In this document: positions 25,658-34,343 of the stretch, one piece after another
How positions within the stretch are numbered: position 1 is the first letter of the stretch
How the letters are laid out: every line of letters begins with the position of its first letter
Origin: Alcanivorax sp. DG881
GTDB lineage: Bacteria > Pseudomonadota > Gammaproteobacteria > Pseudomonadales > Alcanivoracaceae
Length of the DNA: 64,000 bases
Direction of reading: 5' to 3'
Assembly: GCF_000155615.1 (NCBI RefSeq)
Contig: NZ_DS989915.1
Span: forward strand, 1,596,104 to 1,660,103
The notes under the pieces: generated by a model
What the model saw: only the letters and a program-made list of their open reading frames with translations
Database searches by the model: none
What the model was told of the DNA's origin: nothing
Translations under genes and position numbers: made by a program

Positions 25658-26254
25658 ATGACCGGGCGCGTGCTGCATACCCCCATTATGCTGATCAGTG
25701 TCATGATGTTGGCCCTGAACGGGCAAGCACTGGGCGCCCAGGAGGTGGAGTCGCCGCAGGAGGCGCTGGCCCGCGCGCTGGGGGCGAGGCCGGAAATTCG
25801 CGACTACACGCGCCAGGACCGATTCGTGACCGACCTGCTCGCCTGGCAACGCCACAAAAGCGAACTGGAGGCCAAACTGGCCCGGGGGGAGTCCATTGCG
25901 CCTCCTGCACCAGCGCCACAACCAAACTGGCACCATGTTACCGGCCCGGAAGACCTGGATACCGCCCTGCACAATGCGCAGGGCTACAAACAACCGAACT
26001 ACCAGGAACCCATTCGCTACGACCGCACCACCCACCTGAGTTTTCCGCTGCCGCCATTGCCGCAACAACAGCTGTCAGAAAAGGTATTGACCGGCGAACG
26101 CCCCGTGCCGGCAGACCCGGCCAAAGAAGAGATTCATGAGGAACTACTGGAGGAGAATACCCGGCTACAACGGGAAATGGCCGCCAGCCGGGCAAACCTG
26201 CCGCCCCCGGAACTCAACCGGCAGCATTTCGTCAGCCATTCTCAGCTACGCTGA
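25658..26254 (+). CDS. Exported coiled-coil protein of unknown function
   Basis: A 198-residue protein with a signal peptide ending near ALGAQE. It shares with its upstream neighbour the pattern DYTRQDRFVTDLLAWQRHKSE (compare DYPDYSNFLLQIMKYKQ) and YDRTTHLSFPLPPLP (compare YNRSTSKSFVLPPLG), which suggests a common ancestral module. The C-terminal part has a charged helix, EEIHEELLEENTRLQREMAA, likely a short coiled coil. Its end overlaps the end of convergent rlmB by 13 nt. Function unknown. Confidence 0.72.
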   Translation: MTGRVLHTPIMLISVMMLALNGQALGAQEVESPQEALARALGARPEIRDYTRQDRFVTDLLAWQRHKSELEAKLARGESIAPPAPAPQPNWHHVTGPEDLDTALHNAQGYKQPNYQEPIRYDRTTHLSFPLPPLPQQQLSEKVLTGERPVPADPAKEEIHEELLEENTRLQREMAASRANLPPPELNRQHFVSHSQLR

Positions 26255-26991
26255 GCCCTGACCTGAAACAACATCACACCCGTGGCCACCGACACATTGA
26301 GGCTCTGCACCTCACCGGCCATGGGAATTTCCAACAGCTGGTCGCACTTGTCACGGGTCAGACGTTTCAGCCCACTCCCCTCGGCCCCCATTACAATTGC
26401 CAGTGATTCCGGTGGCTGAAAGGTAAACAAGGACTCACTTCGCTCTTCCAGTGCCGTGCCCACCACCCACACGCCGCGATCACGCAACTGATCCAGCAAA
26501 CTGGCCAGATTACCGATTTCGTAATAGACCAGGCTTTCCGCCGCGCCCACCGCGGTGCGACACGCCACCGGCGTCAGCCCTGCCGCATTGCGGCGCGGCA
26601 CGATCACCGCCTGAACCCCGGCTGCATCCGCACTACGCAGGCAGGCACCCAGGTTATGCGGGTCGGTGACATTTTCCAGAATCAGCAACAGCGGACTGGC
26701 CGGCTTGCCGTCCAGCCACTGCAGCAGCGCACTCTCGTCCGCCGGCCGGCGCGGGCGCGCCCGCGCTACAATGCCCTGGTGCTGTGGCCCGGCATGCTTT
26801 TCCAGCACCTCGCGGCGAGCCCGTTGCACGGCAATTCCGAAGTCCTTTGCCGCCTGGATCATGGCGGCAAGGCGCGGGTCATCCCGGTCCACCCGGGTGT
26901 CTTGCACAAACAGTTCCAGCACCGCCTCCGGGCGATGCCGCAACAAGGCCTCCACCGCGTGAAAGCCGGAATACATCAGGGGTTTATTCAT
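26242..26991 (-). CDS. rlmB: 23S rRNA (guanosine-2'-O-)-methyltransferase RlmB
   Basis: A SpoU-family enzyme that methylates the 2'-oxygen of G2251 in 23S rRNA. The 249-residue protein has an N-terminal substrate-binding domain starting YSGFHAVEALLRHRPEAV and the SPOUT motifs NVTDPHNLGACLRSADAAG, VMGAEGSGLKRL and IPMAGEVQSLNVSVATG. It lies downstream of rnr, the usual order, with a REP-like pair between them. Confidence 0.96.
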   Translation of the reverse strand: MNKPLMYSGFHAVEALLRHRPEAVLELFVQDTRVDRDDPRLAAMIQAAKDFGIAVQRARREVLEKHAGPQHQGIVARARPRRPADESALLQWLDGKPASPLLLILENVTDPHNLGACLRSADAAGVQAVIVPRRNAAGLTPVACRTAVGAAESLVYYEIGNLASLLDQLRDRGVWVVGTALEERSESLFTFQPPESLAIVMGAEGSGLKRLTRDKCDQLLEIPMAGEVQSLNVSVATGVMLFQVRAQRS

Positions 26992-27057
26992 AACGACGCC
27001 TGCACGCTGGACGCATCACGCAAACACGCAATGCGCAGTGGAGGTGGAATCAAAACA

Positions 27058-27127
27058 CAGGAACGGCGCTTAAGCGGCGAATCATTGCCATCAAGACAAC
27101 CCATTCGCGGCTCAAGCGCCGTTCCTG
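27058..27127. repeat. REP-like inverted pair between rnr and rlmB
   Basis: CAGGAACGGCGCTTAAGCGG at 27058-27077 (continuing to 27082) and its near reverse complement ATTCGCGGCTCAAGCGCC at 27103-27120 (continuing to 27127) flank a 20-bp spacer. Each arm is itself partly palindromic, as in REP/BIME elements of pseudomonads. The word is related to the REP unit between radA and alr. The pair ends 4 nt from the rnr stop. Confidence 0.75.
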
Positions 27128-27131
27128 CGGG

Positions 27132-29615
27132 CTAGCTCTTTTTGCTACGGCGCGCGGCTTTCTTGCCGCGGGGCGGCCCCTTGCGCTTGGCCTTGGGTTT
27201 GGGAATATCACCCTTGGCCAGCTTTTCCCGCTCGGACGTGCCCGAGTCTGCCTTTGCGGCACTCCCCGAGCGCCCGCCCCGGCCTCTGCCGGACGGCTTT
27301 TTCTTGCTGCCGGCTTTGGGGCGACCTTTACCGCTGGGGGTAAACGATTCCAGCTGCAGGTCAATCTTGCGGTCTTCGGTGTGCACCGCCGCCACGCAGA
27401 CCGTGACAGCATCACCCAAGCCAAACTGACGACCACTGCTTTCACCGGTCAGGGTCAGGCTTACTTCATCGAAGTGGTAGTAATCGCTGTCCAGATTGGC
27501 CACATGTACCAGACCATCGATGTGCAGGTCATTGAGCTGTACAAACAACCCGAAACTGGCCACGCCGCTGATGGTGCCCTCAAACACCTGCCCCAGATGC
27601 GCCTCCATGAACTGACATTTAAGCCAGGACACCACATCGCGGGTAGCTTCATCCGCACGGCGCTCGGTCATGGAGCACTGCTCACCAATCGCCACCATGT
27701 CCGCCTGGCTGTAAGGCAGGATTTTCTGGCGTGGAATCTCCGGCAAATCCCCCGGATTATCCACGTGGTTCGGCTCGCCGTTACTGCGGATCAGGAACCG
27801 GATAGCCCGGTGCACCAGCAAATCCGGATAACGACGGATCGGCGAGGTGAAATGGGTGTACGCCTTGTAGGCCAGACCAAAGTGGCCTTTGTTCTCGGCC
27901 TCGTACTTGGCCTGGCTCATGGTGCGCAACATCATTGTCTGGATCACGTTGCGATCCGGGCGCTCCAGAATCTCTTCGCGCAGGTCCTGGAAGACATAAG
28001 GCTTTGGCGCCGCCCCTTCCGACCAGGCGATACTCAAGCCCAGCCCACCCAGGAACTGCTGCAACTTGCTCAGGCGCTCTTCCTTGGGCGGCTCGTGGTT
28101 CCGGTAAAGCGCCGGCACACCGGCTTTTTCCAGCAATTTGGCAGAACAGATGTTGGCGGCCAGCATGGCCTCCTCGATCATGATATGCGCCACATTGCGC
28201 TGCACCGGTACGATGGCTTCGATCTTCTTGTTCTCGTCGTAAATAATACGGGTGTCATCGCTATCGAAATCGATGGCACCGCGCTCTGCACGACGACGGC
28301 GCAGGGCCAGGAACATTTCGTGGAACGACCAGATCATGTCCAGGGACTCATCGTCCAGGCTGGCCACAGTGTCCTGGGCCAGTTCGGACTCCGGCTCTTC
28401 GATGATCGCGCCAACCTTGTTGTAGGTCAGACGGTGCCGCGAGCGCATCACCCCTTCACGGAAAATAAACCGGGTGAGGCGACCGTTGGCGGAAATCTTC
28501 ATGTCGCAGTACAGGCACAGGCGGTCCACATGGGGGTTCAGGGAACATAACCCATTGGACAGCGCCTCCGGCAGCATCGGGATTACCCGATTGGGGAAAT
28601 ACACGGAATTGCCGCGCTTGGCCGCCTCCTGGTCCAGCTCGGTGCCAGGCTGCACATAGTGGCTCACATCGGCGATGGCCACGATCAAACGCCAGCCACC
28701 GCGGGGGCGACGCTCTACATAGACCGCATCATCGAAATCACGAGCGGTTTCATCATCAATGGTAACCAGCGGCAGATCACGCAGATCCACCCGGTGGGCC
28801 TTGGGCTTATGGGGCACCTTGTCACCGAATTTTTCGGCGGCGGCCTCCACCCCTTCCGGCCAGACATGGGGAATCTCGAAGCGGCGAAGCGCCACCTCCA
28901 CTTCCATGCCGGCTTCATCCGGGGTGGCAATAATCTCTTCCAGACGCACCAGTACATGGTGGTCGCGGCTGGGGTACTGGGTAATAGTGGCACGGACATG
29001 ATCGCCCGGGTTGGGCTTGATGCCGTTCTTGTCCTCGATCAGGACTTCTTTGGTGATCCGGCGGTTTTCCGGCTCGATAAAGCTGATCCCGGCTTCCCGG
29101 GAATAGCGACCCACCACTTCCGTGGCCACGCGCTCGGTGATTTCGACGATGCGGGCCTCTTTCTTGCCGAAGCGGTTATAGCCGGCATTGCTGACCAGCA
29201 CCCGGTCGCCGTCCATGACGTTTTCCATCTGCCGGGGGGCGAGAAACAGGTCACCCTGGGTCTTGTCGTCCGGAATAAGGAAGCCAAAGCCATCTTTATG
29301 GCCCTGCACCCGGCCAGCGATCAGGTCCATCTTGGACACCACGCCAACCTTGCCGTTGCGGTTCTGAACCAACTGGGCATCACGGAGCATGGCCTTGATA
29401 CGGCGATCAAGCCCGACTTCCCCCTCTTCATCCACTTCCAGCAGCTGAGCCAGCAGCTCAAACGACAGGGGTTTGCCCTGATCATTGAGCACATCCAGAA
29501 TCAGCTCCCGGCTGGGAACAGGGTTCTCGTATTTTTCCGCCTCTCGGTCGGCATGGGGATCGCTATAGCGTTTTTTTGAGGTCATCGAAGATTTTTTCGA
29601 AAAGGAATTTGACAT
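27132..29615 (-). CDS. rnr: Ribonuclease R
   Basis: A 3'-5' exoribonuclease able to degrade structured RNA. Domains in order: an N-terminal helix-turn-helix region (REAEKYENPVPSRELILDVL), two cold-shock domains (about residues 90-240), the RNB catalytic domain with DDETARDFDDAVYVE and LCLYCDMKIS, an S1 domain (GQVFEGTISGVASFGLFVQL), and a basic Lys/Arg-rich tail. ATG 29615 is used here (827 residues); ATG 29585 (817 residues) is about equally likely, as neither has a clear ribosome site. Confidence 0.95.
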   Translation of the reverse strand: MSNSFSKKSSMTSKKRYSDPHADREAEKYENPVPSRELILDVLNDQGKPLSFELLAQLLEVDEEGEVGLDRRIKAMLRDAQLVQNRNGKVGVVSKMDLIAGRVQGHKDGFGFLIPDDKTQGDLFLAPRQMENVMDGDRVLVSNAGYNRFGKKEARIVEITERVATEVVGRYSREAGISFIEPENRRITKEVLIEDKNGIKPNPGDHVRATITQYPSRDHHVLVRLEEIIATPDEAGMEVEVALRRFEIPHVWPEGVEAAAEKFGDKVPHKPKAHRVDLRDLPLVTIDDETARDFDDAVYVERRPRGGWRLIVAIADVSHYVQPGTELDQEAAKRGNSVYFPNRVIPMLPEALSNGLCSLNPHVDRLCLYCDMKISANGRLTRFIFREGVMRSRHRLTYNKVGAIIEEPESELAQDTVASLDDESLDMIWSFHEMFLALRRRRAERGAIDFDSDDTRIIYDENKKIEAIVPVQRNVAHIMIEEAMLAANICSAKLLEKAGVPALYRNHEPPKEERLSKLQQFLGGLGLSIAWSEGAAPKPYVFQDLREEILERPDRNVIQTMMLRTMSQAKYEAENKGHFGLAYKAYTHFTSPIRRYPDLLVHRAIRFLIRSNGEPNHVDNPGDLPEIPRQKILPYSQADMVAIGEQCSMTERRADEATRDVVSWLKCQFMEAHLGQVFEGTISGVASFGLFVQLNDLHIDGLVHVANLDSDYYHFDEVSLTLTGESSGRQFGLGDAVTVCVAAVHTEDRKIDLQLESFTPSGKGRPKAGSKKKPSGRGRGGRSGSAAKADSGTSEREKLAKGDIPKPKAKRKGPPRGKKAARRSKKS

Positions 29616-29636
29616 TGGCCCATCATATACTAGAAT
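29609..29636 (+). promoter_or_regulatory. Sigma-70 promoter of tRNA-Leu
   Basis: TTGACA (29609-29614) and TAGAAT (29631-29636) are separated by 16 bp, a strong match to the housekeeping consensus. Transcription would start about 45 nt before the mature tRNA-Leu. It overlaps the 5' end of divergent rnr. Confidence 0.75.
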
Positions 29637-29687
29637 GCACCCGCTTTCGCGATGAACGGCTAATAAATTTAGCCCACGCATAGCGAA

Positions 29688-29774
29688 GCCGAGGTGGTGA
29701 AATTGGTAGACACGCTAGCTTCAGGTGCTAGTGCTCGCAAGGGCGTGGAGGTTCAAGTCCTCTCCTCGGCACCA
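29688..29774 (+). tRNA. tRNA-Leu (anticodon CAG)
   Basis: An 87-nt tRNA with a class II long variable arm. The acceptor stem GCCGAGG pairs with CCTCGGC, the anticodon stem CTAGC/GCTAG holds the loop TTCAGGT with anticodon CAG, and the T arm has GGTTCAAGTCC. CCA is encoded. It follows a clear promoter and is followed by a terminator. Confidence 0.97.
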
Positions 29775-29784
29775 ATTAAGAAAG

Positions 29785-29810
29785 AGGGCTCCCAGACGGG
29801 GGCCCTTTTT
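29785..29810 (+). terminator. Rho-independent terminator after tRNA-Leu
   Basis: AGGGCTCCC and GGGGGCCCT form a 9-bp stem (one T-G pair) with loop AGAC, followed by five T. It lies 10 nt after the tRNA. Confidence 0.88.
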
Positions 29811-29857
29811 CGTTTCGGGCCCGGCCCAACCCCCAATCACTGATAGCGCAGGTCCAT

Positions 29858-30100
29858 ATGACACTCCTTCGCCCCGTGATCGCTGCACTTGTGCTGGCCT
29901 GTGGCCTCGCCCTGGCCCCCGTGGCCACCTACGCCAAACCGGATAATACGGTGCAAGCCACCGAATCCGTCCACCCGGCCATTCAGCAGGCCGATGCTCA
30001 CCGGGAGAAAGAAGCCCGCCGCAAACGCTACCTGCTGTTTTTCCCCATCGCCGTGGTCGGCGTCACCGTGGCACTGATTGTGATTACCCGCCGCAAATAA
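29858..30100 (+). CDS. Small exported or membrane-anchored protein, unknown
   Basis: An 80-residue protein with a signal-peptide-like N terminus ending in TYAKPD, a short charged middle (HREKEARRKRY) and a C-terminal membrane helix (LLFFPIAVVGVTVALIVI) followed by TRRK. Not recognised. It sits alone between tRNA-Leu and the convergent tat gene group. Start context is only moderate (CAGGTCCAT before ATG). Confidence 0.6.
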   Translation: MTLLRPVIAALVLACGLALAPVATYAKPDNTVQATESVHPAIQQADAHREKEARRKRYLLFFPIAVVGVTVALIVITRRK

Positions 30101-30130
30101 CCCCGCAAGCCAGACTGCCTGCTATCTTCA

Positions 30131-30155
30131 GCCGCTCCTCACCGTGGGGAGCGGC
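30131..30155. terminator. Hairpin between convergent small genes
   Basis: GCCGCTCCTC and GGGGAGCGGC form a near-perfect 10-bp stem with a 5-nt loop. It lies 31 nt after the small plus-strand gene and spans the stop of the convergent tatC-linked gene. There is no U run. Confidence 0.45.
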
Positions 30156-30681
30156 GCTCAAGATACGATAGCTGCCACTGAACATCCCCGCCTCCGGCTC
30201 TCCCGGTCGACACTCGCACCGGCAGACTCACCGCTGGCACCCACAACACATCCTCCCCTGAAGCGTGGACAAAGACTTGCACCGGGCAGCCCAACACAAC
30301 GCCAGCAGCACCCTCTTTGAGCTGGAAACCGGCCCGTTCAAGCATCTCTCTGCCCCGTCCCTGCCCCCTTGCTTCCAATAACTGAGCGAACAACGCAGGT
30401 GCCTGCGGCACTGCTTGTTGAGGATATACCACCATAGGAGGCGCCACGGTCTCTTCACTCCCCAGCAACGGCACCAACCAATCCGGGCGCGCTGAGGGCA
30501 ATGCCATCTGCACCAGATAACGCCCATCCCCGGCACTAACCTGATATCGGGCATGCACCACCGAACCATCACCGGGTAGACAATTCGCCTGAAGGGATGC
30601 CGCAATCCCCAGCAAGCCCCACGTTAGCAAAACCCATCCACCACGCATGGCTCTCGCAACCCTTGCTGCGCCGACAAACAT
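30139..30681 (-). CDS. Exported protein of unknown function in the tat operon
   Basis: A 180-residue protein with an N-terminal hydrophobic segment (MRGGWVLLTWGLLGIAASLQA), a likely signal peptide; starting at the internal Met12 would give a more normal signal. Not recognised as a named family. The mature part is beta-rich, with two cysteines (Cys near LQANC, and Cys in VVLGCPVQVF). The start shares one base with the tatC stop (TGATG), so it is tightly coupled to tatABC. Confidence 0.65.
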   Translation of the reverse strand: MFVGAARVARAMRGGWVLLTWGLLGIAASLQANCLPGDGSVVHARYQVSAGDGRYLVQMALPSARPDWLVPLLGSEETVAPPMVVYPQQAVPQAPALFAQLLEARGQGRGREMLERAGFQLKEGAAGVVLGCPVQVFVHASGEDVLWVPAVSLPVRVSTGRAGGGDVQWQLSYLERRSPR

Positions 30682-31415
30682 CAGGATAGCGCCTCCCCAT
30701 CACTGGCCATTGGCTGCACCCAGCGAGAACAGAGCAGGCCCACTTCAAAAAGGAACCACATGGGAAGAGCCAACAAGCTCTGCGAGATAATATCCGGTGG
30801 CGTAAGCAGCATGCCAGCAACAAAGCAGCCCACCACAATGTAGGACCGAGCCCCTGACAACGCAGCCGGCGTAGTGATACCGGATGCCACAAGCAGCACG
30901 ACAACAACCGGCAACTCAAACGCCATCCCGAACGCCATCACAAAAGTCATGGTAAATCCAAGCCAGGCGCCGATGTCCGTCATCACGGCAACCCCCTCCG
31001 GGGCAACCGAAACAAAGAAAGCGAACAACAAAGGCATTACCACGAACCAGGCAAAGAATGCGCCGAGATAGAACAACAACACACTGGAAAAAAATAACGG
31101 TCGCGCAAACTTTTTTTCGCGACGATAGAGCCCCGGCGACACGAAACTCCAGCACTGGTGCAACAGAAACGGCATCGCCAGCAACATGCTCAGGTATAAC
31201 GCCAACTTGAATGGCACCAGAAACGGCCCGGTCACATCGGTGGCAATCATGCTGCCACCCTCAGGCAGCGCCTGCATCAGGGGCTGCGCCAGGCTGGTGT
31301 AAATTTCCCCGGCAAACATGAACAAGGGAATAAAAACCAGCACGATGGCAACCACTGAACGCAGTAGTCGCTGGCGCAACTCCAGCAAGTGCCGAGTCAA
31401 CGGCATGGTGCTCAT
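30681..31415 (-). CDS. tatC: Sec-independent translocase protein TatC
   Basis: The core membrane component of the twin-arginine translocase, which recognises RR signal peptides. The 244-residue protein has six membrane segments and begins with the conserved HLLELRQRLLRS cytoplasmic helix. PLMQALPEGG and the FELPVVVVLL segment are typical. The start overlaps the tatB stop by 4 nt. It is expected to export the nearby PhoX. Confidence 0.97.
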   Translation of the reverse strand: MSTMPLTRHLLELRQRLLRSVVAIVLVFIPLFMFAGEIYTSLAQPLMQALPEGGSMIATDVTGPFLVPFKLALYLSMLLAMPFLLHQCWSFVSPGLYRREKKFARPLFFSSVLLFYLGAFFAWFVVMPLLFAFFVSVAPEGVAVMTDIGAWLGFTMTFVMAFGMAFELPVVVVLLVASGITTPAALSGARSYIVVGCFVAGMLLTPPDIISQSLLALPMWFLFEVGLLCSRWVQPMASDGEALS

Positions 31416-31699
31416 GCGGATTCCACTTTTTTCGCCGGTAGCCGTTTCGCTCTGTCATCCTGCTCGGCAGACTCGTGTTGCAACAATGCAAGCTCACGCT
31501 GGATTTTTTCACGGCGCTCCTTCATATCAAGATTGCGCGCTTCACTTTCCAGTTGCTGCTGCATGTTCTTCACCATTCCCCGGCCTCGCCCCACCCATTG
31601 CCCCAGGGTTCGCACCAATTTCGGCAGCTTTTCCGGCCCCAGCACGACCAGCGCGATCACACAGATCAGCAGTATCTCCATGAAACCGAAGTCGAGCAT
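31412..31699 (-). CDS. tatB: Sec-independent translocase protein TatB
   Basis: A 95-residue TatB with an N-terminal membrane helix (GFMEILLICVIALVVLGPEKLP) containing the family Glu and the hinge GPEKLP, then an amphipathic helix (LVRTLGQWVGRGRGMVKNMQ) and a charged tail. It lies between tatA and tatC with a 4-nt overlap to tatC. Confidence 0.95.
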   Translation of the reverse strand: MLDFGFMEILLICVIALVVLGPEKLPKLVRTLGQWVGRGRGMVKNMQQQLESEARNLDMKERREKIQRELALLQHESAEQDDRAKRLPAKKVESA

Positions 31700-31704
31700 G
31701 GCTG

Positions 31705-31932
31705 TTAGCTCCGCACCGCGTCTTTTTGTTTTTCCATATCACTGGATACCAGTGCCGCCTGATCATCCTGCTCAGTTTCCAAGTTTTTTTCGTCATCCTT
31801 TACCGCATCACGGAAGCCCTTGAAAGCGCCCCCCAGATCAGAACCAAGGCTGCGGATACGCTTGGTACCAAACAGCATAATAACGATGGCCAGAACGATA
31901 AGAAGTTGCCAGAGACCAATACCGGAAAGCAT
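31705..31932 (-). CDS. tatA: Sec-independent translocase protein TatA
   Basis: A 75-residue TatA with the short membrane helix [20 protein letters not shown], the [20 protein letters not shown] hinge and amphipathic helix, and a polar tail. It is the first gene of tatABC, and phoX lies directly upstream on the same strand, separated by 176 bp with a terminator. Confidence 0.96.
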   Translation of the reverse strand: MLSGIGLWQLLIVLAIVIMLFGTKRIRSLGSDLGGAFKGFRDAVKDDEKNLETEQDDQAALVSSDMEKQKDAVRS

Positions 31933-32061
31933 GAATTTTACCTACGTTTTTCTGATGGGATATGACTTGCATTGTCATGGTTTTCCATGACTTCGGGATG
32001 ACAACATAACGCTATCTTGGTGACACCTTTTCCCTTTCAGAAAGCAGGCACCACAACAAAA

Positions 32062-32091
32062 AAAGCCGTCCACAAGGGTGTGGACGGCTTT
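32062..32091 (-). terminator. Rho-independent terminator after phoX
   Basis: GCCGTCCACA and TGTGGACGGC form a perfect 10-bp stem with loop AGGG, extended by A/T pairs, followed on the minus strand by a run of T (32058-32064). It begins 18 nt after the phoX stop and separates phoX from tatABC. Confidence 0.93.
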
Positions 32092-32108
32092 AGTCTCGCG
32101 GTTGCAAC

Positions 32109-34265
32109 CTACAAAGCGATTTCACCATTGTCTTCACGGGTGATCACGATCGTAGCGGAGCGGGGCCGACTGGCACCATTACCCAGCGCCAAGGCATTGC
32201 CATTCGGGTTTGGCCAGGTGCTCACATCTGTATTGAAGTTGCCTGCAGAGCCCCCTTCTCCTGGGTGCTGGACGTTAATGAACAAGCTGCGAGCATCGGG
32301 AGTCATAGTGATACCGGTAATCTCGCAGCCTTTCGGGCCGACCAGAAAACGGCGAAGGTTCACCGCCGACGCGTCTTTACCAACAAACGTCGTATTTTCC
32401 TCGTCACCGAAGTCATTGGTGAACGTCAGCATGCCGCCGTCACCCACTTCACCCGGTATAGCCACCAGCATCTGGTTGTTCACCGTATCGCGGTAGGCAC
32501 CGTCATCGGTCTGAATCCACAGCAGGCCACGTTGATCGAAGTACAAACCATCCGGGCTGGAGAAATCATTGTCTGCGGTCAAGCCGGACAGGTTGATACT
32601 CTGAGCATCCTTGTCGGCAGGAGCGCCGAACAGAAACACATCCCAATCGAAGCTGGTGGCACCATGATCGCCGCCCTCTTCGCGCCAGCGGATAATATGA
32701 CCGTTGGGATTACCGCCCGAGCCGCCATAGGTGCGAGGGTTGGCGCCATCAACGGTATCAGGGGTGCGGTTGCTACCACTATTGTTGGTTAGCGTCAGGT
32801 AGCATTCCCCATTCATTGGGTTGACCGCAGCCCACTCCGGGCGGTCCATTTTGGTCGCACCAACGTGGTCCGCGGCAAGACGAGTCGCCAGGATCACATC
32901 CCCCTGGCTGGAGAAGGGGTAAAGCGGATTCATTGCATCCAGCCCATTCACCCCAAAGCTCAGCTCTTTCCATTCGCCGGTGCCATCATTGTTGAAGACC
33001 GCCACGTACAGCTTGCCATCATCCAGATATTTGTTGCCGGCAGCCGTACCCATGCCCACATCAGCCGGGTCCCAGTTGGTGGCACTAACAAACTTGTAGA
33101 GATATTCGTTGCGGGAATCATCGCCCATGTAATACACCAGCGGCTTGCCGGCTTCGGCGGGAGCGAAGATCGCGCCTTCATGGGCAAAGCGGCCCATGGC
33201 GGTCCGCTTGACCGGTTTGCTGGCGGTGTCAAAAGGGTCAACTTCCACGATATAGCCAAAGGTGTTCGGCTCATTGCGGAAATCATCGGTGGCCGCCGCC
33301 CCCGTTGCGCTGATATCGAAGCGCTGGTACATGTCGCCGGCAACGGTGTCCCATTCCCGGTACGAGAACCCTTTGCTCACCAACCCCATGCCATAGCGTG
33401 CAAACAGGTCATTCTCGGTGGCACTGCGTGCATCCGCCGCGTCGTTGCGATTGAAATATGAAAACCAGTTTTCTTCGCAAGTCAGGTAGGTGCCCCAAGG
33501 GGTACGACCGCTGGCACAGTTATTAAGGGTACCGAATCCCTTGTCACCGGCGGGGCTCAGCTTGGTTTTCAGTGCATCCAGCCCCGCGCAAGGCCCCGAA
33601 ATGACAGCTTCCGTGGCGCCGGTAACTCGACGATTGAACACCGAGTCTTTTACGTAACTCCACTGACCGTCCTGCTTGATAACTTCCAGGCACGCCACAC
33701 CGTGGGCGAGAATTTCCCGGTCAATTTCAACTTGCGGACGGGCACCACCGTTATCGGCAGCCTCTGTCACTCCATTCTCGTGCAGCGTGTTATCTTCCAG
33801 GTTCTCGTGGTTCATGCACAGCACACCACGCTCTGACGCATTCGGATCCCAGGTGCCGTCGGCGCCCAAGCCGAAGAACTCCATGCCGTCATGCTCATCA
33901 CCAGAACGCTTGTCGAAATCTTCACCGCTGCCATCGTTCTGATAATCCGTAATACCTGAAAACAATGCATCGCCCTTCGCGATCAGAACACTGGCTTGAT
34001 AGCCATCAGGCAACACCACACGATCCTCCAGTGACCGTGGTACTGAAGCAAAGCCCAGCTCGGCAGGCATCTCGCCACCCGTATCACCGCCATTGCTGCG
34101 ATTGCTGCTGTCACCACCACAGGCCACCAGGCTGGCACCAGCCACCACGGTGGCCGCAGTGGCGCCGCCGCGCAGAATCTGGCGACGGGAAACGTGCTGC
34201 TCCAGCACAGAATTAATGGAGGTGTTATCGGAACGGTTACTGTCTTCTACGGGATGGTGCCCCAT
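32109..34265 (-). CDS. phoX: PhoX-family phosphatase, Tat-exported, probable lipoprotein
   Basis: PhoX enzymes are calcium/iron-dependent periplasmic alkaline phosphatases releasing phosphate from organic esters. This 718-residue protein has a twin-arginine signal SRRQILRG at residues 26-33, followed by a lipobox-like LVAC with Cys49. DUF839/PhoX features include CMNHENLEDNTL, GTLNNCASGRTPWGTYLTCEENW, EVDPFDTASKPVKRTAMGRFAHEG and FSSPDGLYFDQRGLLWIQTD. ATG 34265 was chosen for its ribosome site AGGGAG; the frame extends 24 codons upstream without one. It lies next to tatABC, which is needed for its export. Confidence 0.93.
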   Translation of the reverse strand: MGHHPVEDSNRSDNTSINSVLEQHVSRRQILRGGATAATVVAGASLVACGGDSSNRSNGGDTGGEMPAELGFASVPRSLEDRVVLPDGYQASVLIAKGDALFSGITDYQNDGSGEDFDKRSGDEHDGMEFFGLGADGTWDPNASERGVLCMNHENLEDNTLHENGVTEAADNGGARPQVEIDREILAHGVACLEVIKQDGQWSYVKDSVFNRRVTGATEAVISGPCAGLDALKTKLSPAGDKGFGTLNNCASGRTPWGTYLTCEENWFSYFNRNDAADARSATENDLFARYGMGLVSKGFSYREWDTVAGDMYQRFDISATGAAATDDFRNEPNTFGYIVEVDPFDTASKPVKRTAMGRFAHEGAIFAPAEAGKPLVYYMGDDSRNEYLYKFVSATNWDPADVGMGTAAGNKYLDDGKLYVAVFNNDGTGEWKELSFGVNGLDAMNPLYPFSSQGDVILATRLAADHVGATKMDRPEWAAVNPMNGECYLTLTNNSGSNRTPDTVDGANPRTYGGSGGNPNGHIIRWREEGGDHGATSFDWDVFLFGAPADKDAQSINLSGLTADNDFSSPDGLYFDQRGLLWIQTDDGAYRDTVNNQMLVAIPGEVGDGGMLTFTNDFGDEENTTFVGKDASAVNLRRFLVGPKGCEITGITMTPDARSLFINVQHPGEGGSAGNFNTDVSTWPNPNGNALALGNGASRPRSATIVITREDNGEIAL

Positions 34266-34343
34266 CTCTATTCTCCCTGTTTCTGTTTTCGTTGCCTGCC
34301 TGCAGTAGCCAGCCATTGGTCGGTAAAAGTTCGTCAACGAGAC

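Noticed and set aside
29688-29774. tRNA-Leu as an integration site for a genomic island
   Set aside because: No integrase and no repeat of the tRNA 3' end were seen nearby; the flanking genes are ordinary.
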